Assembly (NCBI GenBank): GCA_964389805.1
Contig: CAYMFU010000325.1
Coordinates: 1-25,945 of the forward strand
From: JAGTVG01 sp964389805
GTDB taxonomy: Bacteria; Bacteroidota; Bacteroidia; Cytophagales; Cyclobacteriaceae
Reading direction: 5' to 3'
DNA: 25,945 bases
The position numbers were made by a program, and so were the translations under genes. This document shows positions 14,749-23,904 of this stretch, piece after piece. The notes under the pieces are model-generated. The model did no database searches and had not been told where the DNA came from. It was given only the letters and a program-made list of their open reading frames with translations. The stretch's first letter is position 1. Each line of letters opens with the position of its first letter.

Positions 14749-16680
14749 ATGAAATTCGGCAGTCCATATGAAGCGCTTTCCAGTATATGGGGATATACTG
14801 ATTTCAGGCCTTTGCAGGCTGATATTATAGCCAATGTACTGAAAAACAAGGATACCCTGGCCATTTTGCCAACAGGTGGGGGTAAATCACTATGCTTCCA
14901 GGTACCGGCCTTATGTATGGATGGGGTATGCCTGGTGGTTACACCCATCATTGCCCTGATGAAAGACCAGGTTGAGCAATTGCGACAAAAAGGCGTACGA
15001 GCGGCCGCAGTTTATTCCGGTATGTCCAACCAGGAAATTGATGTAACACTGGACAATGCAGCACATGGTCAATTGCAATTTCTATATGTTTCTCCTGAAA
15101 GGTTGAAGTCTGAACTTTTCCTTGAAAGGACAAAAAAAATGGACATATCAATACTTGCTATTGATGAAGCACACTGTATATCTCAATGGGGATACGATTT
15201 CAGGCCTTCCTATCTGGAGATCAGCGACTTTAAAAAATATACTCAGGATGCTTCGGTGATCGCTCTTACTGCGACAGCTACTAAGGAAGTAACGAATGAC
15301 ATTATTGCAAAACTTGAGTTAAGAGCAGGGTATAAAGTTTTTGTTCAATCTTTTGCCAGACCAAATCTTTCCTATTTTGTAAGAAAGGTTGAAGATAAGG
15401 AGGCAAAACTGATCGAGATTCTGGAAAAAGTAAGAGGACAGGGAATTATTTATGTGAGAACCCGAAAGGGTGCTAAACAAATTGCAGAATTTCTTATCAG
15501 AGATGGTGTCAGTGCAGATTTCTATCATGCAGGACTATCTCATAATGAAAGAAATGTGAAACAGGACGCATGGATGAATAATTCATACAGGATCATAGTG
15601 GCCACCAATGCATTTGGGATGGGTATAAATAAATCTGATGTAAGAGTGGTTATACACCTTGACTTGCCCGATAACCTGGAGTCATACTATCAGGAGGCAG
15701 GCAGGGCTGGCAGGGACGGCATTATGTCCTACGCTGTCCAATTATATCATGAACAGGATAAGGACGATCTGATGAACCGGGTCAAGATATCTTCGCCAGT
15801 ACCTGAAATCCTGAAAAAAGTATATCAGTCACTTGCTAATTTTTACAAGATTGCCGTTGGAAGCAGTTTATTGATCAGTTATGATTTTGATATATCTGAA
15901 TTTGTCAACACCTATAAGCTGGATTACCTGGAGACTTTTTACGTTCTGAAAAAGCTGGAGGAGCAGGGATTCATTCAGCTGGCAGAGAGTTTTTACCATC
16001 CTTCTAAAGTGAAATTCCTGCTTGATCACATGGAATTATATAAATATGAAGTAGCTAACGAGGCCTTTGAGCCTGTAATAAAAGCTTTGCTAAGGATCTA
16101 TGGCGGTGAAATGTACAGTAATTTCCATATCATTTCCGAAAAGAAGATTGCAATATTTCTAAGGATAAGCCTGGCTGAAGTGGAAAGAAAACTGAACGGA
16201 CTACATAATCAAAATGTCATCTATTACGATAAAAGAAAGGATACTCCACAAATTACCTTCACAACCTCCAGGTATGATGCAAGCAAATTGCCGCTAAACA
16301 CAAAATACCTGGAGGAAAGAAGACAGATCGATATTGAAAGGGCAGATTCTGTAATTGATTATATCACGCGGGAAAACACATGCCGCTCAGTAATAATTCA
16401 GCATTATTTTGGAGAATTATCAGCACATGATTGTGGAATATGTGATTATTGCATCGAAAAATCAAAGCCATCCAATAGATTGGAATATGATTCTAAGATC
16501 CGGAAAAAGATCTATAAAATGATCCAGCAGGAAAGTAAGACCGTTCAAAACCTCCTGTATGATGTCCCTGAATTAGAGCAGGAGGATTGGATCATGGTTA
16601 TCCGGCTTATGCTTGATACCGAGGAGTTGTATTACGATGAGCATGGATATCTTCATCCAGCTGGAGAAAAAAACACCTGA
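14749..16680 (+). CDS. recQ: ATP-dependent DNA helicase RecQ
   Basis: RecQ is a 3'-5' superfamily 2 helicase acting in recombination repair and at stalled forks. The 643-residue protein shows the Q-motif region FRPLQADII (19-27), Walker A PTGGGKS (41-47), the DEAH box (139-142), the RecQ aromatic loop SQWGYDFRPSY (145-155), TATAT near 174-178, and motif VI QEAGRAGRDG (315-324). The RecQ zinc site is Cys545, Cys562, Cys565 and Cys568. About 75 residues follow, and I see no convincing HRDC domain, so this is the shorter RecQ form. It is transcribed divergently from the CarboxypepD_reg-like gene across 96 bp and is separated by 222 bp from the etf operon downstream. Confidence 0.96.
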   Translation: MKFGSPYEALSSIWGYTDFRPLQADIIANVLKNKDTLAILPTGGGKSLCFQVPALCMDGVCLVVTPIIALMKDQVEQLRQKGVRAAAVYSGMSNQEIDVTLDNAAHGQLQFLYVSPERLKSELFLERTKKMDISILAIDEAHCISQWGYDFRPSYLEISDFKKYTQDASVIALTATATKEVTNDIIAKLELRAGYKVFVQSFARPNLSYFVRKVEDKEAKLIEILEKVRGQGIIYVRTRKGAKQIAEFLIRDGVSADFYHAGLSHNERNVKQDAWMNNSYRIIVATNAFGMGINKSDVRVVIHLDLPDNLESYYQEAGRAGRDGIMSYAVQLYHEQDKDDLMNRVKISSPVPEILKKVYQSLANFYKIAVGSSLLISYDFDISEFVNTYKLDYLETFYVLKKLEEQGFIQLAESFYHPSKVKFLLDHMELYKYEVANEAFEPVIKALLRIYGGEMYSNFHIISEKKIAIFLRISLAEVERKLNGLHNQNVIYYDKRKDTPQITFTTSRYDASKLPLNTKYLEERRQIDIERADSVIDYITRENTCRSVIIQHYFGELSAHDCGICDYCIEKSKPSNRLEYDSKIRKKIYKMIQQESKTVQNLLYDVPELEQEDWIMVIRLMLDTEELYYDEHGYLHPAGEKNT

Positions 16681-16786
16681 TATTTATCATTTTTTATCCG
16701 GTTTTTAACATCTTTCTTTGTGTGCATTTTTAAAATTTCTATATGCAATTCATTTTTGATTTCTCAATATGATGTATTTAAAGTGG

Positions 16787-16873
16787 TATTTTTGCTCGAT
16801 CTTTGCGAGAAGTTGAAACACATATTCGAAAGCGAAGCGGCAACATGGCTGAAGAAATTTTTTATTTTCTTCA
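16787..16873 (+). promoter_or_regulatory. etfB upstream region: candidate -7 box and leader hairpin
   Basis: TATTTTTG at 16787-16794 fits TAnnTTTG, but no TTTG lies at the right distance. The nearby GATCTTTG (16798-16805) is an alternative one base off. Further down, TGAAGAAA (16850-16857) and TTTCTTCA (16866-16873) form a perfect 8-bp stem with an 8-nt loop, ending 29 bp before the etfB ATG. It could modulate translation or transcript stability. Confidence 0.35.
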
Positions 16874-16902
16874 TTCATAATTAAATAAAAATATTTGAAC
16901 AC

Positions 16903-17778
16903 ATGAAAGGATATAAAATCATTGTACTGGCTAAACAGGTACCTGATACCCGGAATGTTGGTAAGGATGCCATGAAGGCAAATGGTACTGTGAACAGGGC
17001 AGCACTACCGGCTATTTTTAACCCTGAGGACTTGAAAGCCCTTGAACAGGCATTACGTTTGAAGGACCGATATCCAGGAACTACCGTTACCTTGCTTACT
17101 ATGGGTCCCGGAAGAGCTGCCGAAATCGTAAGGGAAGGTCTATTCAGGGGTGCTGATGACGGATACCTGATCACGGACAAGAAATTTGCAGGATCTGATA
17201 CCCTGGCTACTTCTTATGCCATTTCCCTGGCAGCCAAAAAACTTGCACCTTTCGATCTTATTATGTGCGGTCGTCAGGCCATCGATGGAGATACGGCACA
17301 GGTTGGCCCACAGGTAGCGGAAAAGATCGATATTCCTCAGGTCACATATGCGGAAGAAATCGATAAGATCGAAAAGGGTAAAATAACAATTAAAAGAAGA
17401 CTTGAAAGGGGTGTGGAAACAGTGGAAACTCCAATACCCATACTCGTTACAGTTCATGGTTCAGCTCCGGATTGCAGGGCAAGAAATGCAAAATTTCTTT
17501 TAAAATACAAGCATGCCAATACCTGGACAGAGATGCAGCATGATACGGAAGATTATATTCAACTTCATGAGGACAGGCCATACCTGCACATTCCGGAATG
17601 GTCCGTTGACGATTTAAGCGCTAACGAAACATATCTGGGATTATCAGGTTCTCCCACCAAGGTAAAGAAGGTGTTTAACGTGGTGTTTACTGCTAAAGAA
17701 GCCAGAGTACTGGGTGAAACGGATGCAGAAATGGATGAACTGATGAAAGATCTGATTGAGAACCACACAATTGGTTAA
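16903..17778 (+). CDS. etfB: Electron transfer flavoprotein subunit beta
   Basis: EtfB pairs with EtfA to carry electrons between acyl-CoA dehydrogenase and the respiratory or ferredoxin pool. The 291-residue protein shows the N-terminal VLAKQVPDT (8-16), the AIFNPEDLKALEQAL block (37-51), GRQAIDGDTAQVGP (123-136), and a GSPTKVKK segment near 249-256. The DGDTAQVGP stretch resembles that of electron-bifurcating EtfB proteins, such as clostridial butyryl-CoA dehydrogenase partners, where FAD replaces AMP in this subunit. Classical mitochondrial-type proteins have a different acidic stretch there. It is the first gene of a tight operon: etfA starts 29 bp downstream. Whether it truly bifurcates is inferred. 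Confidence 0.95.
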   Translation: MKGYKIIVLAKQVPDTRNVGKDAMKANGTVNRAALPAIFNPEDLKALEQALRLKDRYPGTTVTLLTMGPGRAAEIVREGLFRGADDGYLITDKKFAGSDTLATSYAISLAAKKLAPFDLIMCGRQAIDGDTAQVGPQVAEKIDIPQVTYAEEIDKIEKGKITIKRRLERGVETVETPIPILVTVHGSAPDCRARNAKFLLKYKHANTWTEMQHDTEDYIQLHEDRPYLHIPEWSVDDLSANETYLGLSGSPTKVKKVFNVVFTAKEARVLGETDAEMDELMKDLIENHTIG

Positions 17779-17807
17779 TAATTTAATGTAGAGATAAATT
17801 TTTTAAA

Positions 17808-18827
17808 GTGAATAATGTAATAGTATATTGCGAAATTGAGGACGGTAACGTTGTTGACGTAAGTCTGGAGCTATTGACGAAAGGCAGGTCATTGGCCGAT
17901 CTTCTACATGTAAAGCTTGATGCCGTCGTCATAGGAAAAGACCTTAAGGGTATCGAACAGCAGGTTTGCCCCTTCGGAGTGGATAATCTGTATGTCGCTG
18001 AAGATCCACGTCTATATCCTTATCAAACCTTGCCCCATGCTTCAATTATAAGCAAGCTTTTTCAAGATATAAAGCCGGAAATCGCATTGTTTGGAGCGAC
18101 ATCTATTGGGCGTGATATTGCTCCCAGGATTGCTTCTGCCTTGAAATGTGGACTTACAGCCGACTGTACCAGTCTCGAGATCGGCGAACATGAGGATAAA
18201 AAGAAAAAGAAGATATACAAAGACCTTCTATTCCAGATCAGGCCTGCTTTTGGTGGTAATATTATCGCAACTATTATCAATCCTGAAACCCGGCCACAGA
18301 TGGCTACTGTTAGAGAAGGGGTTATGAAGAAGGAGGTCAAGTCGATGTCCTACAAGGGCAAGCTTGTTAATCTGGATGTCGGGAAATATGTGAGGGGAGA
18401 AGATTTTGTAGTCAAAATCATAGAGCGGCATATTGAGAAAAGTAAGGTAAATATAAAAAACTCACAGATCATTATTTCTGGAGGATATGGAGTTGGATCC
18501 AAGGAAAATTTCAACCTTCTGTTCGAACTGGCAGATGTACTGGGAGGAGAAGTAGGAGGTTCAAGGGCAGCAGTGGATGCTGGTTATATAACTCATGAAA
18601 GACAAATAGGTCAGACAGGCGTGACGGTGAGGCCAAAATTATATATCGCATGCGGGATATCCGGCGCTGTACAACACAGGGCGGGGATGGATCAATCTGC
18701 GATGATCATATCTATCAATAAGGATCCTGAAGCACCTATTAACCAGATAGCGGATTATGCCATTATTGGTGACATTGGTGTTGTGCTTCCTAAAATGATC
18801 AAATATTATAAGAAGAATACGAAATAA
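17808..18827 (+). CDS. etfA: Electron transfer flavoprotein subunit alpha
   Basis: This is the FAD-binding partner of EtfB. The 339-residue product starts at a GTG (NNVIVYCEIEDGNVVDVSLE follows), which gives the usual family N-terminus, and no ATG in frame suits better. The N-terminal domain I spans about 1-205. The C-terminal FAD domain (about 210-335) has SGGYGVGSKENF (224-235), GGSRAAVDAGY (250-260), GQTGVTVRPKLYIACGISGA (268-287), and a C-terminal GDIGVVLP. A lysine run (KKKKK, about 131-135) lies in a surface loop of domain I. It sits 29 bp after etfB and 22 bp before the acyl-CoA dehydrogenase, so the three genes form one transcript. Confidence 0.96.
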   Translation: MNNVIVYCEIEDGNVVDVSLELLTKGRSLADLLHVKLDAVVIGKDLKGIEQQVCPFGVDNLYVAEDPRLYPYQTLPHASIISKLFQDIKPEIALFGATSIGRDIAPRIASALKCGLTADCTSLEIGEHEDKKKKKIYKDLLFQIRPAFGGNIIATIINPETRPQMATVREGVMKKEVKSMSYKGKLVNLDVGKYVRGEDFVVKIIERHIEKSKVNIKNSQIIISGGYGVGSKENFNLLFELADVLGGEVGGSRAAVDAGYITHERQIGQTGVTVRPKLYIACGISGAVQHRAGMDQSAMIISINKDPEAPINQIADYAIIGDIGVVLPKMIKYYKKNTK

Positions 18828-18849
18828 GAATTTCTAAAAAATTATTGTA

Positions 18850-20562
18850 ATGGCTAACTTTTTTACTGACAATAAGCATCTCAAATTCCATCTTACACAT
18901 CCGGATATGCAAAAGATCATCCGTTTGAAAGAAAAAGACTTTACAGAGAAAGATACCTACGATTATGCACCCATTGATTTCGAGGATGCTATAGATGGTT
19001 ATGAAAAAGTTCTTGAAATAGTTGGAGATATTTCTGGTAATATTGTCGACCCAAATGCTGAGGATGTCGATAGGGAAGGTCCCAAAATAGTGGATAATGA
19101 AGTAAAATATGCCAGAGGCACACAGGAAAATTATGAAGCACTTAAGCAGGCTGGATTGGTTGGTATGTCCCTGCCAAGAAAATATGGGGGTCTTAATTTT
19201 TCCACTATTCCTTATGTAATGGCTGCTGAGATCGTATCAAGAGCAGATGCTGGATTTGCCAATATATGGGGCTTGCAGGATTGTGCTGAAACGATAAGTG
19301 AATTTGGTTCTGATGAGCTAAAGGAAGAGTTTTTGCCACAGTTTGCCCTGAATGGAGCTACTGGTGCCATGGATCTGACTGAGCCTGACGCAGGATCAGA
19401 TTTACAATCTGTTCAATTCAAAGCCACTTACGATAAGGATAAAGATGAGTGGTTGCTTAATGGGGTAAAAAGATTCATAACCAATGGTGACGCAGATATC
19501 TCACTGGTTCTAGCCAGGTCAGAAGAAGATACACAGGATGCAAGGGGATTGTCTCTGTTTGTATATGATCGTACACATAAGGCAGTGACCATCAGGAGGC
19601 TTGAGAACAAATTGGGTATTAAGGGTTCCCCCACATGTGAACTCGTTTTTAAAAATGCACCGGCAAAATTGGTGGGTGACAGAAAAATGGGGCTCATCAA
19701 GTATGTTATGAGCCTGATGAATGCAGCCCGTCTTGGTATTGGTGCACAATCGGTTGGAATAGCTGAAGCGGCCTATCGTGAAGCGTATAAATACGCTGTG
19801 GAAAGGAGCCAGTTTGGGAAATCAATCATTCAATTCCCGGCAGTGTATGAAATGCTCTCCAACGCAAAGACGAAATTATTCGTGATTCGATCACTGCTGT
19901 ATGAAACAGCACGTTTGGTGGACATTTACAAGACATATGGGCATCTTATGACTGAACGTGCACTTGAACCTGAGGAAAGAAAAGAAATGAAACAATATCA
20001 GCGACTCGCTGATATATTTACACCTCTTTTAAAACTGGTTTCAAGCGAATATTGTAATGAAATTGCTTACGATGCCATTCAAATTCATGGAGGGACCGGC
20101 TTTATGAAGGATTTTCCTGTAGAAAGGATATACCGGGATGCCAGGATCACTTCAATATATGAAGGGACTTCCCAGCTGCAGGTGGTTGCTGCGATCAGGG
20201 GGGTCACTACAGGTGGGTATTTAAACCAGATCAAGGTATATGAGCAGCGTGAATATAAACCTGAATTGGAATTCATGAAGAAGAGGCTTATCCATATGAC
20301 CAAACAATATGAAAAAGTGGCTAATCGTATAATAGAAGAGAAAGACGAGGAATATCTGGATTTTCATGCCAGGAGATTGGTTGAAATGGCCGGGAATATA
20401 ATCATGGGCTACCTGTTGATCAATGATGCGATGCGGGATGATGAGTACAGTAACGCAGCTGAGATCTTTGTTAAGAAAGCTGAAGCCAGTAACGTAGAAA
20501 AGATGTATTATATTAAAAATACAGAACATCGGGACCTGGGAATTATAAAGTCTGTAGGATAA
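18850..20562 (+). CDS. Acyl-CoA dehydrogenase, long form
   Basis: This flavoenzyme oxidises an acyl-CoA to the enoyl-CoA and passes electrons to the EtfAB encoded just upstream. At 570 residues it is longer than the usual 380-400. It has an N-terminal extension of about 85 residues, the standard core, and a helical C-terminal extension of about 110 residues. Core motifs are MDLTEPDAGSD (174-184), RFITNGD (208-214), ERSQFGK (318-324), IHGGTGFMKDFPVERIYRDA (412-431), and the catalytic base Glu438 in IYEGTSQ. An insert of about 30 residues (about 356-385, with GHLMTERALEPEE) lies between core helices. The chain length of the substrate cannot be read from the sequence. A strong terminator follows the stop by 30 bp. 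Confidence 0.94.
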   Translation: MANFFTDNKHLKFHLTHPDMQKIIRLKEKDFTEKDTYDYAPIDFEDAIDGYEKVLEIVGDISGNIVDPNAEDVDREGPKIVDNEVKYARGTQENYEALKQAGLVGMSLPRKYGGLNFSTIPYVMAAEIVSRADAGFANIWGLQDCAETISEFGSDELKEEFLPQFALNGATGAMDLTEPDAGSDLQSVQFKATYDKDKDEWLLNGVKRFITNGDADISLVLARSEEDTQDARGLSLFVYDRTHKAVTIRRLENKLGIKGSPTCELVFKNAPAKLVGDRKMGLIKYVMSLMNAARLGIGAQSVGIAEAAYREAYKYAVERSQFGKSIIQFPAVYEMLSNAKTKLFVIRSLLYETARLVDIYKTYGHLMTERALEPEERKEMKQYQRLADIFTPLLKLVSSEYCNEIAYDAIQIHGGTGFMKDFPVERIYRDARITSIYEGTSQLQVVAAIRGVTTGGYLNQIKVYEQREYKPELEFMKKRLIHMTKQYEKVANRIIEEKDEEYLDFHARRLVEMAGNIIMGYLLINDAMRDDEYSNAAEIFVKKAEASNVEKMYYIKNTEHRDLGIIKSVG

Positions 20563-20592
20563 TCCTATCATCAAGTCCCCGGGAAAACAAAG

Positions 20593-20636
20593 AAACCTGG
20601 TCAGAATGTATTTTAAACTGACCAGGTTTTTTCTTT
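20593..20636. terminator. Strong, probably bidirectional terminator after the etf operon
   Basis: AAACCTGGTCAG (20593-20604) pairs perfectly with CTGACCAGGTTT (20618-20629) around a 13-nt loop, followed by more Ts and TTCTTTG. On the minus strand the stem is followed by CTTTGTTTTCCC, so it may also end transcripts of the converging secreted-protein gene. Confidence 0.9.
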
Positions 20637-20689
20637 GTAGTGGCTATAGCGCTGCGCTGAATCCGCTAAAATCTTTTTTACTTGGCTGT

Positions 20690-23600
20690 TCAATCCATTG
20701 TAACAGCCTCGATATCAGCTTCTTTTACCTTTCGGTTCAATTCCGGAATCATTTGTTCACGTATCTTCCCATACTCTGCTATCGCCGTATCGATCTCTCC
20801 AAACACTTCCTTCTTGAATAAAGTGGCTTGCTCGGTTGGCTGGTAATCACCAATATTTGTAAGGGTCATTAAATGACCTAGCTTATTATTTAATCTGATG
20901 GGATAGTTCAAAGGATCCTGCCTGCTTTGGTTTTTAGTTTGATATAGAGTTTCTTCAACCTTCGAGAGGCTCTTGCCTATTGAATCAGTCAATGTGATCA
21001 GATTTTCGTTTTCTTTACCTTCTCCCAGTTTAGATCTTAAAAAATCGAGCTGTTTCCTGGTCTCTCTTATCTTCTTGATCACTTTACTTGTTTCACTAAA
21101 CTTAGCCCCGGTTTCAATAATAAAATCAAATTGAGCTTTCAAAGCCTCATCCGATATGTCAGACCTGGGATCTTTAAGGATTGAGAATCTGGATTCCACT
21201 GAATCCTTATTGCAAACCAGACGTACTGCATACTCCCCCGGAAGAGCTATCGGGCCCTGGAGATTTACAGCCCACATGATCATATCCTCAAATCCCTCTG
21301 CATCAGGATACCGCATATTCCAAGCAAATTGATTAAATCCTTTCCTGACCTCAAGCTTATCCTTTTTTTCCCGGGCAGTATTTGAAAATTCGCTAATCAA
21401 CTTTCCATTACTGTCAAAAAACTTCAACGCTATTGCTGTAGTGGTATCCGGTTCTTCTTTGACATAGAAATTAACCAATACACCTCCCGGGTGATTGATC
21501 CCGGCATCCTTAATGTTCTTATTCTGGCTTCCACCAATTCGGTAACTGGGTAAGGGAGTAAATAGAAAACTGCTCATCGTTTTCATTTGCGGTGAAAACT
21601 CATGCAGGGGTGTCAGATCATCTATTATCCAGAAACTTCTACCCTGAGTAGCGGCGATAAGGTTATTATCCTTGATCGTCAGGTCAGTAATTGGTACTAC
21701 AGGTAAATTAAGTTGCCATGCTTGCCAGGATTGACCATCGTCATATGAGATGTACATACCACTTTCTGTGCCACAGTACAATAATCCTTTTCTTTCCGGA
21801 TCTGCACGGACCACACGGGTGAAATGTCCGGGATCAATACCATTCGTGATCTTTTTCCACGATTTTCCATAATCCAGCGTCCTGTAAAGATAGGGCTTGT
21901 AGTCACCCGACTTATACATTGTGGCCACCATGAACAATCCGCCTTTATTGAAAGGATCTACTTCCAGGCTATTGACCATAATCCATTCAGGCATACCGTT
22001 TGGGGTTACATTGGACCAGTTTTGCCCTCCATCCCTGGTGATATATACCAAGCCGTCGTCAGATCCGGTCCATATAACGCCTTCCTCATGTGAGGACTCA
22101 ACGGCTGCGAAAATAGTGCAGTAATACTCAACGCCGGTGTTATCTTTTGTTATTGGCCCTCCCGAAGAAATTAGTTTCGAGGAATCATTTCTTGTCAGGT
22201 CAGGACTTATTACTTCCCAACTCTGGCCACCATTGGTAGATGCATGGAGGTGATTGGATGCTACAAAAAGTTTTTCTGGATTATGGGGTGAGAAGAAAAC
22301 GGGAAAATTCCATTGAAAACGGTATTTCATTCCTTCTGCTCCATATCCCATAGGATTGTCAGGCCATACATTCACTGCCCTGGCCTGTTCATTTGAGTGG
22401 TCGACTCTTGTAAGAAATCCGCCATAACTGCCACCATATACGATGTCATTATTCGCCGGATCAACAGCGATGTGTGCACTTTCCCCTCCGGCTGTGGGCT
22501 CCCAGTCATCCTGATCAATCGATCTTCCTTCCGTCCTGTGAAGGATCCGGACGGTAGAATTGTCCTGCTGGGCACCATATATTCTGTAGGGAAAGTGGTT
22601 GTCCGTAGTGACCCTGTAAAACTGTGAAGTAGGTTGATTATAATAAGTACTCCAGTTTTTACCTCCATCCATTGAAACCTGAGCGCCGCCATCATCACCA
22701 ATTATCATGCGCTGGTTATTTTCCGGTGCGATCCATAAATCATGATGATCCCCATGTGGGGCAGAAAATGCTTCAAAAGATTTTCCACCGTCTTTTGATC
22801 TGTGATATGCTACATTCACAACATAAACAAGGTCCTCATCCTTCGTATCGGCATATATGCGTGAATAATACCATGCACGCTGTCTTAAGCTCCTGCTTTC
22901 ATTGACCCTGTTCCAGTTTTTTCCTCCATCATCAGACCGGAATACACCTCCTTCTTTTGCTTCAATGATGGCAAATATCCGTTTCGAGTTTACAGGGGAA
23001 ACTGTTACGCCTATAATCCCAATCACGCCTTCAGGCAGGCCTTTTGATGAAGAAATATTCGTCCAGGTTTCCCCACCGTCTGTGCTCTTCCAGAGGGCAG
23101 ATCCTTCTCCACCGCTTTCTAAACTATATGGTGTCCTTTTTACGCGCCAGGTGCTGGCAAATAGATTTCTTGGATTATTTGGATCTATAACGAGGTCTAC
23201 AGCTCCAGCCTGATCATTCGCAAACAGGACCTTTTTCCATGATTTGCCACCATCTGTAGTACGGAATACGCCTCTTTCAGGAGTGGGCTTGAAAATATCG
23301 CCTATAGCCGCAGCATATGCAATGTCTGGATTATCCGGATGGATTCTTATGCGGGAAATATGTCGGGAATTGTTCAAGCCAACATTTTTCCATGATTCTC
23401 CACCATCTACTGATTTCCACACTCCATATCCATAAGATACATTACCCCGTAAGGTTTTTTCTCCACCCCCAACGTAAATAACATTTGGATCTGACTTGCT
23501 TACTTCAACAGCACCAATAGAACCACCGAAATATCCATCAGAGATATTCTCCCAGGTTTGGCCACCATTTTCGGATTTCCATATACCGCCGCCTGTTGAT

Positions 23601-23824
23601 CCGAAATAATAAAGGTTCGGGCGACCAGGAACTCCGGTAACTGCAGCTGATCGTCCTCCTCTGAATGGGCCAATACAGCGCCATTCCATACCATTATAAA
23701 TGGCTGAATCATACGTGATCGAACTGGCTTGTGAAGATGTAGGTTTGTTCTTACGCTTCTGGCCAACGAGTAGACTCGTCGTGCAAAGCAAAATGATCAA
23801 TGTGCTAAATAGCGATTTTTTCAT
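20690..23824 (-). CDS. Secreted Asp-box / VPS10-like beta-propeller protein
   Basis: The 1044-residue product starts with a signal peptide (MKKSLFSTLIILLCTTSLLV, ending near G21-Q22). About 700 residues of repeated Asp-box motifs of the S-x-D-x-G-x-x-W type follow. I count about eleven, including SENGGQTW, SVDGGESW, TTDGGKSW, STDGGETW, SDDGGKNW, SMDGGKNW, STNGGQSW and SYDDGQSW. These mark one or two BNR/sortilin-type (VPS10) propellers, often annotated as glycosyl hydrolases although sialidase catalytic residues are not evident. The C-terminal part (about 760-900) looks beta-sandwich-like, and about 910-1044 is charged and helical. There is no lipobox and no obvious type IX sorting domain at the end, so it is periplasmic or released. 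Relatives are common in Bacteroidota; substrate and role are unknown. Its 3' end meets the shared terminator at 20593-20636. Confidence 0.88.
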   Translation of the reverse strand: MKKSLFSTLIILLCTTSLLVGQKRKNKPTSSQASSITYDSAIYNGMEWRCIGPFRGGRSAAVTGVPGRPNLYYFGSTGGGIWKSENGGQTWENISDGYFGGSIGAVEVSKSDPNVIYVGGGEKTLRGNVSYGYGVWKSVDGGESWKNVGLNNSRHISRIRIHPDNPDIAYAAAIGDIFKPTPERGVFRTTDGGKSWKKVLFANDQAGAVDLVIDPNNPRNLFASTWRVKRTPYSLESGGEGSALWKSTDGGETWTNISSSKGLPEGVIGIIGVTVSPVNSKRIFAIIEAKEGGVFRSDDGGKNWNRVNESRSLRQRAWYYSRIYADTKDEDLVYVVNVAYHRSKDGGKSFEAFSAPHGDHHDLWIAPENNQRMIIGDDGGAQVSMDGGKNWSTYYNQPTSQFYRVTTDNHFPYRIYGAQQDNSTVRILHRTEGRSIDQDDWEPTAGGESAHIAVDPANNDIVYGGSYGGFLTRVDHSNEQARAVNVWPDNPMGYGAEGMKYRFQWNFPVFFSPHNPEKLFVASNHLHASTNGGQSWEVISPDLTRNDSSKLISSGGPITKDNTGVEYYCTIFAAVESSHEEGVIWTGSDDGLVYITRDGGQNWSNVTPNGMPEWIMVNSLEVDPFNKGGLFMVATMYKSGDYKPYLYRTLDYGKSWKKITNGIDPGHFTRVVRADPERKGLLYCGTESGMYISYDDGQSWQAWQLNLPVVPITDLTIKDNNLIAATQGRSFWIIDDLTPLHEFSPQMKTMSSFLFTPLPSYRIGGSQNKNIKDAGINHPGGVLVNFYVKEEPDTTTAIALKFFDSNGKLISEFSNTAREKKDKLEVRKGFNQFAWNMRYPDAEGFEDMIMWAVNLQGPIALPGEYAVRLVCNKDSVESRFSILKDPRSDISDEALKAQFDFIIETGAKFSETSKVIKKIRETRKQLDFLRSKLGEGKENENLITLTDSIGKSLSKVEETLYQTKNQSRQDPLNYPIRLNNKLGHLMTLTNIGDYQPTEQATLFKKEVFGEIDTAIAEYGKIREQMIPELNRKVKEADIEAVTMD

Positions 23825-23904
23825 ATATAATTTCTTTTAACTGTTATCTGCCGAGGATTTGAATCGTGTCATTTTGAGTTCGATCCCAAAAATGATCTTT
23901 TTAT

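Noticed and set aside
14749..16680. Defence-system role for recQ
   Set aside because: The protein is an ordinary RecQ with all motifs, and no nuclease, methylase or other defence gene lies nearby.
16845..16880. 11-residue leader peptide upstream of etfB
   Set aside because: The tiny frame (MAEEIFYFLHS) coincides with the hairpin and has no regulatory codon run; there is no reason to think it is translated.
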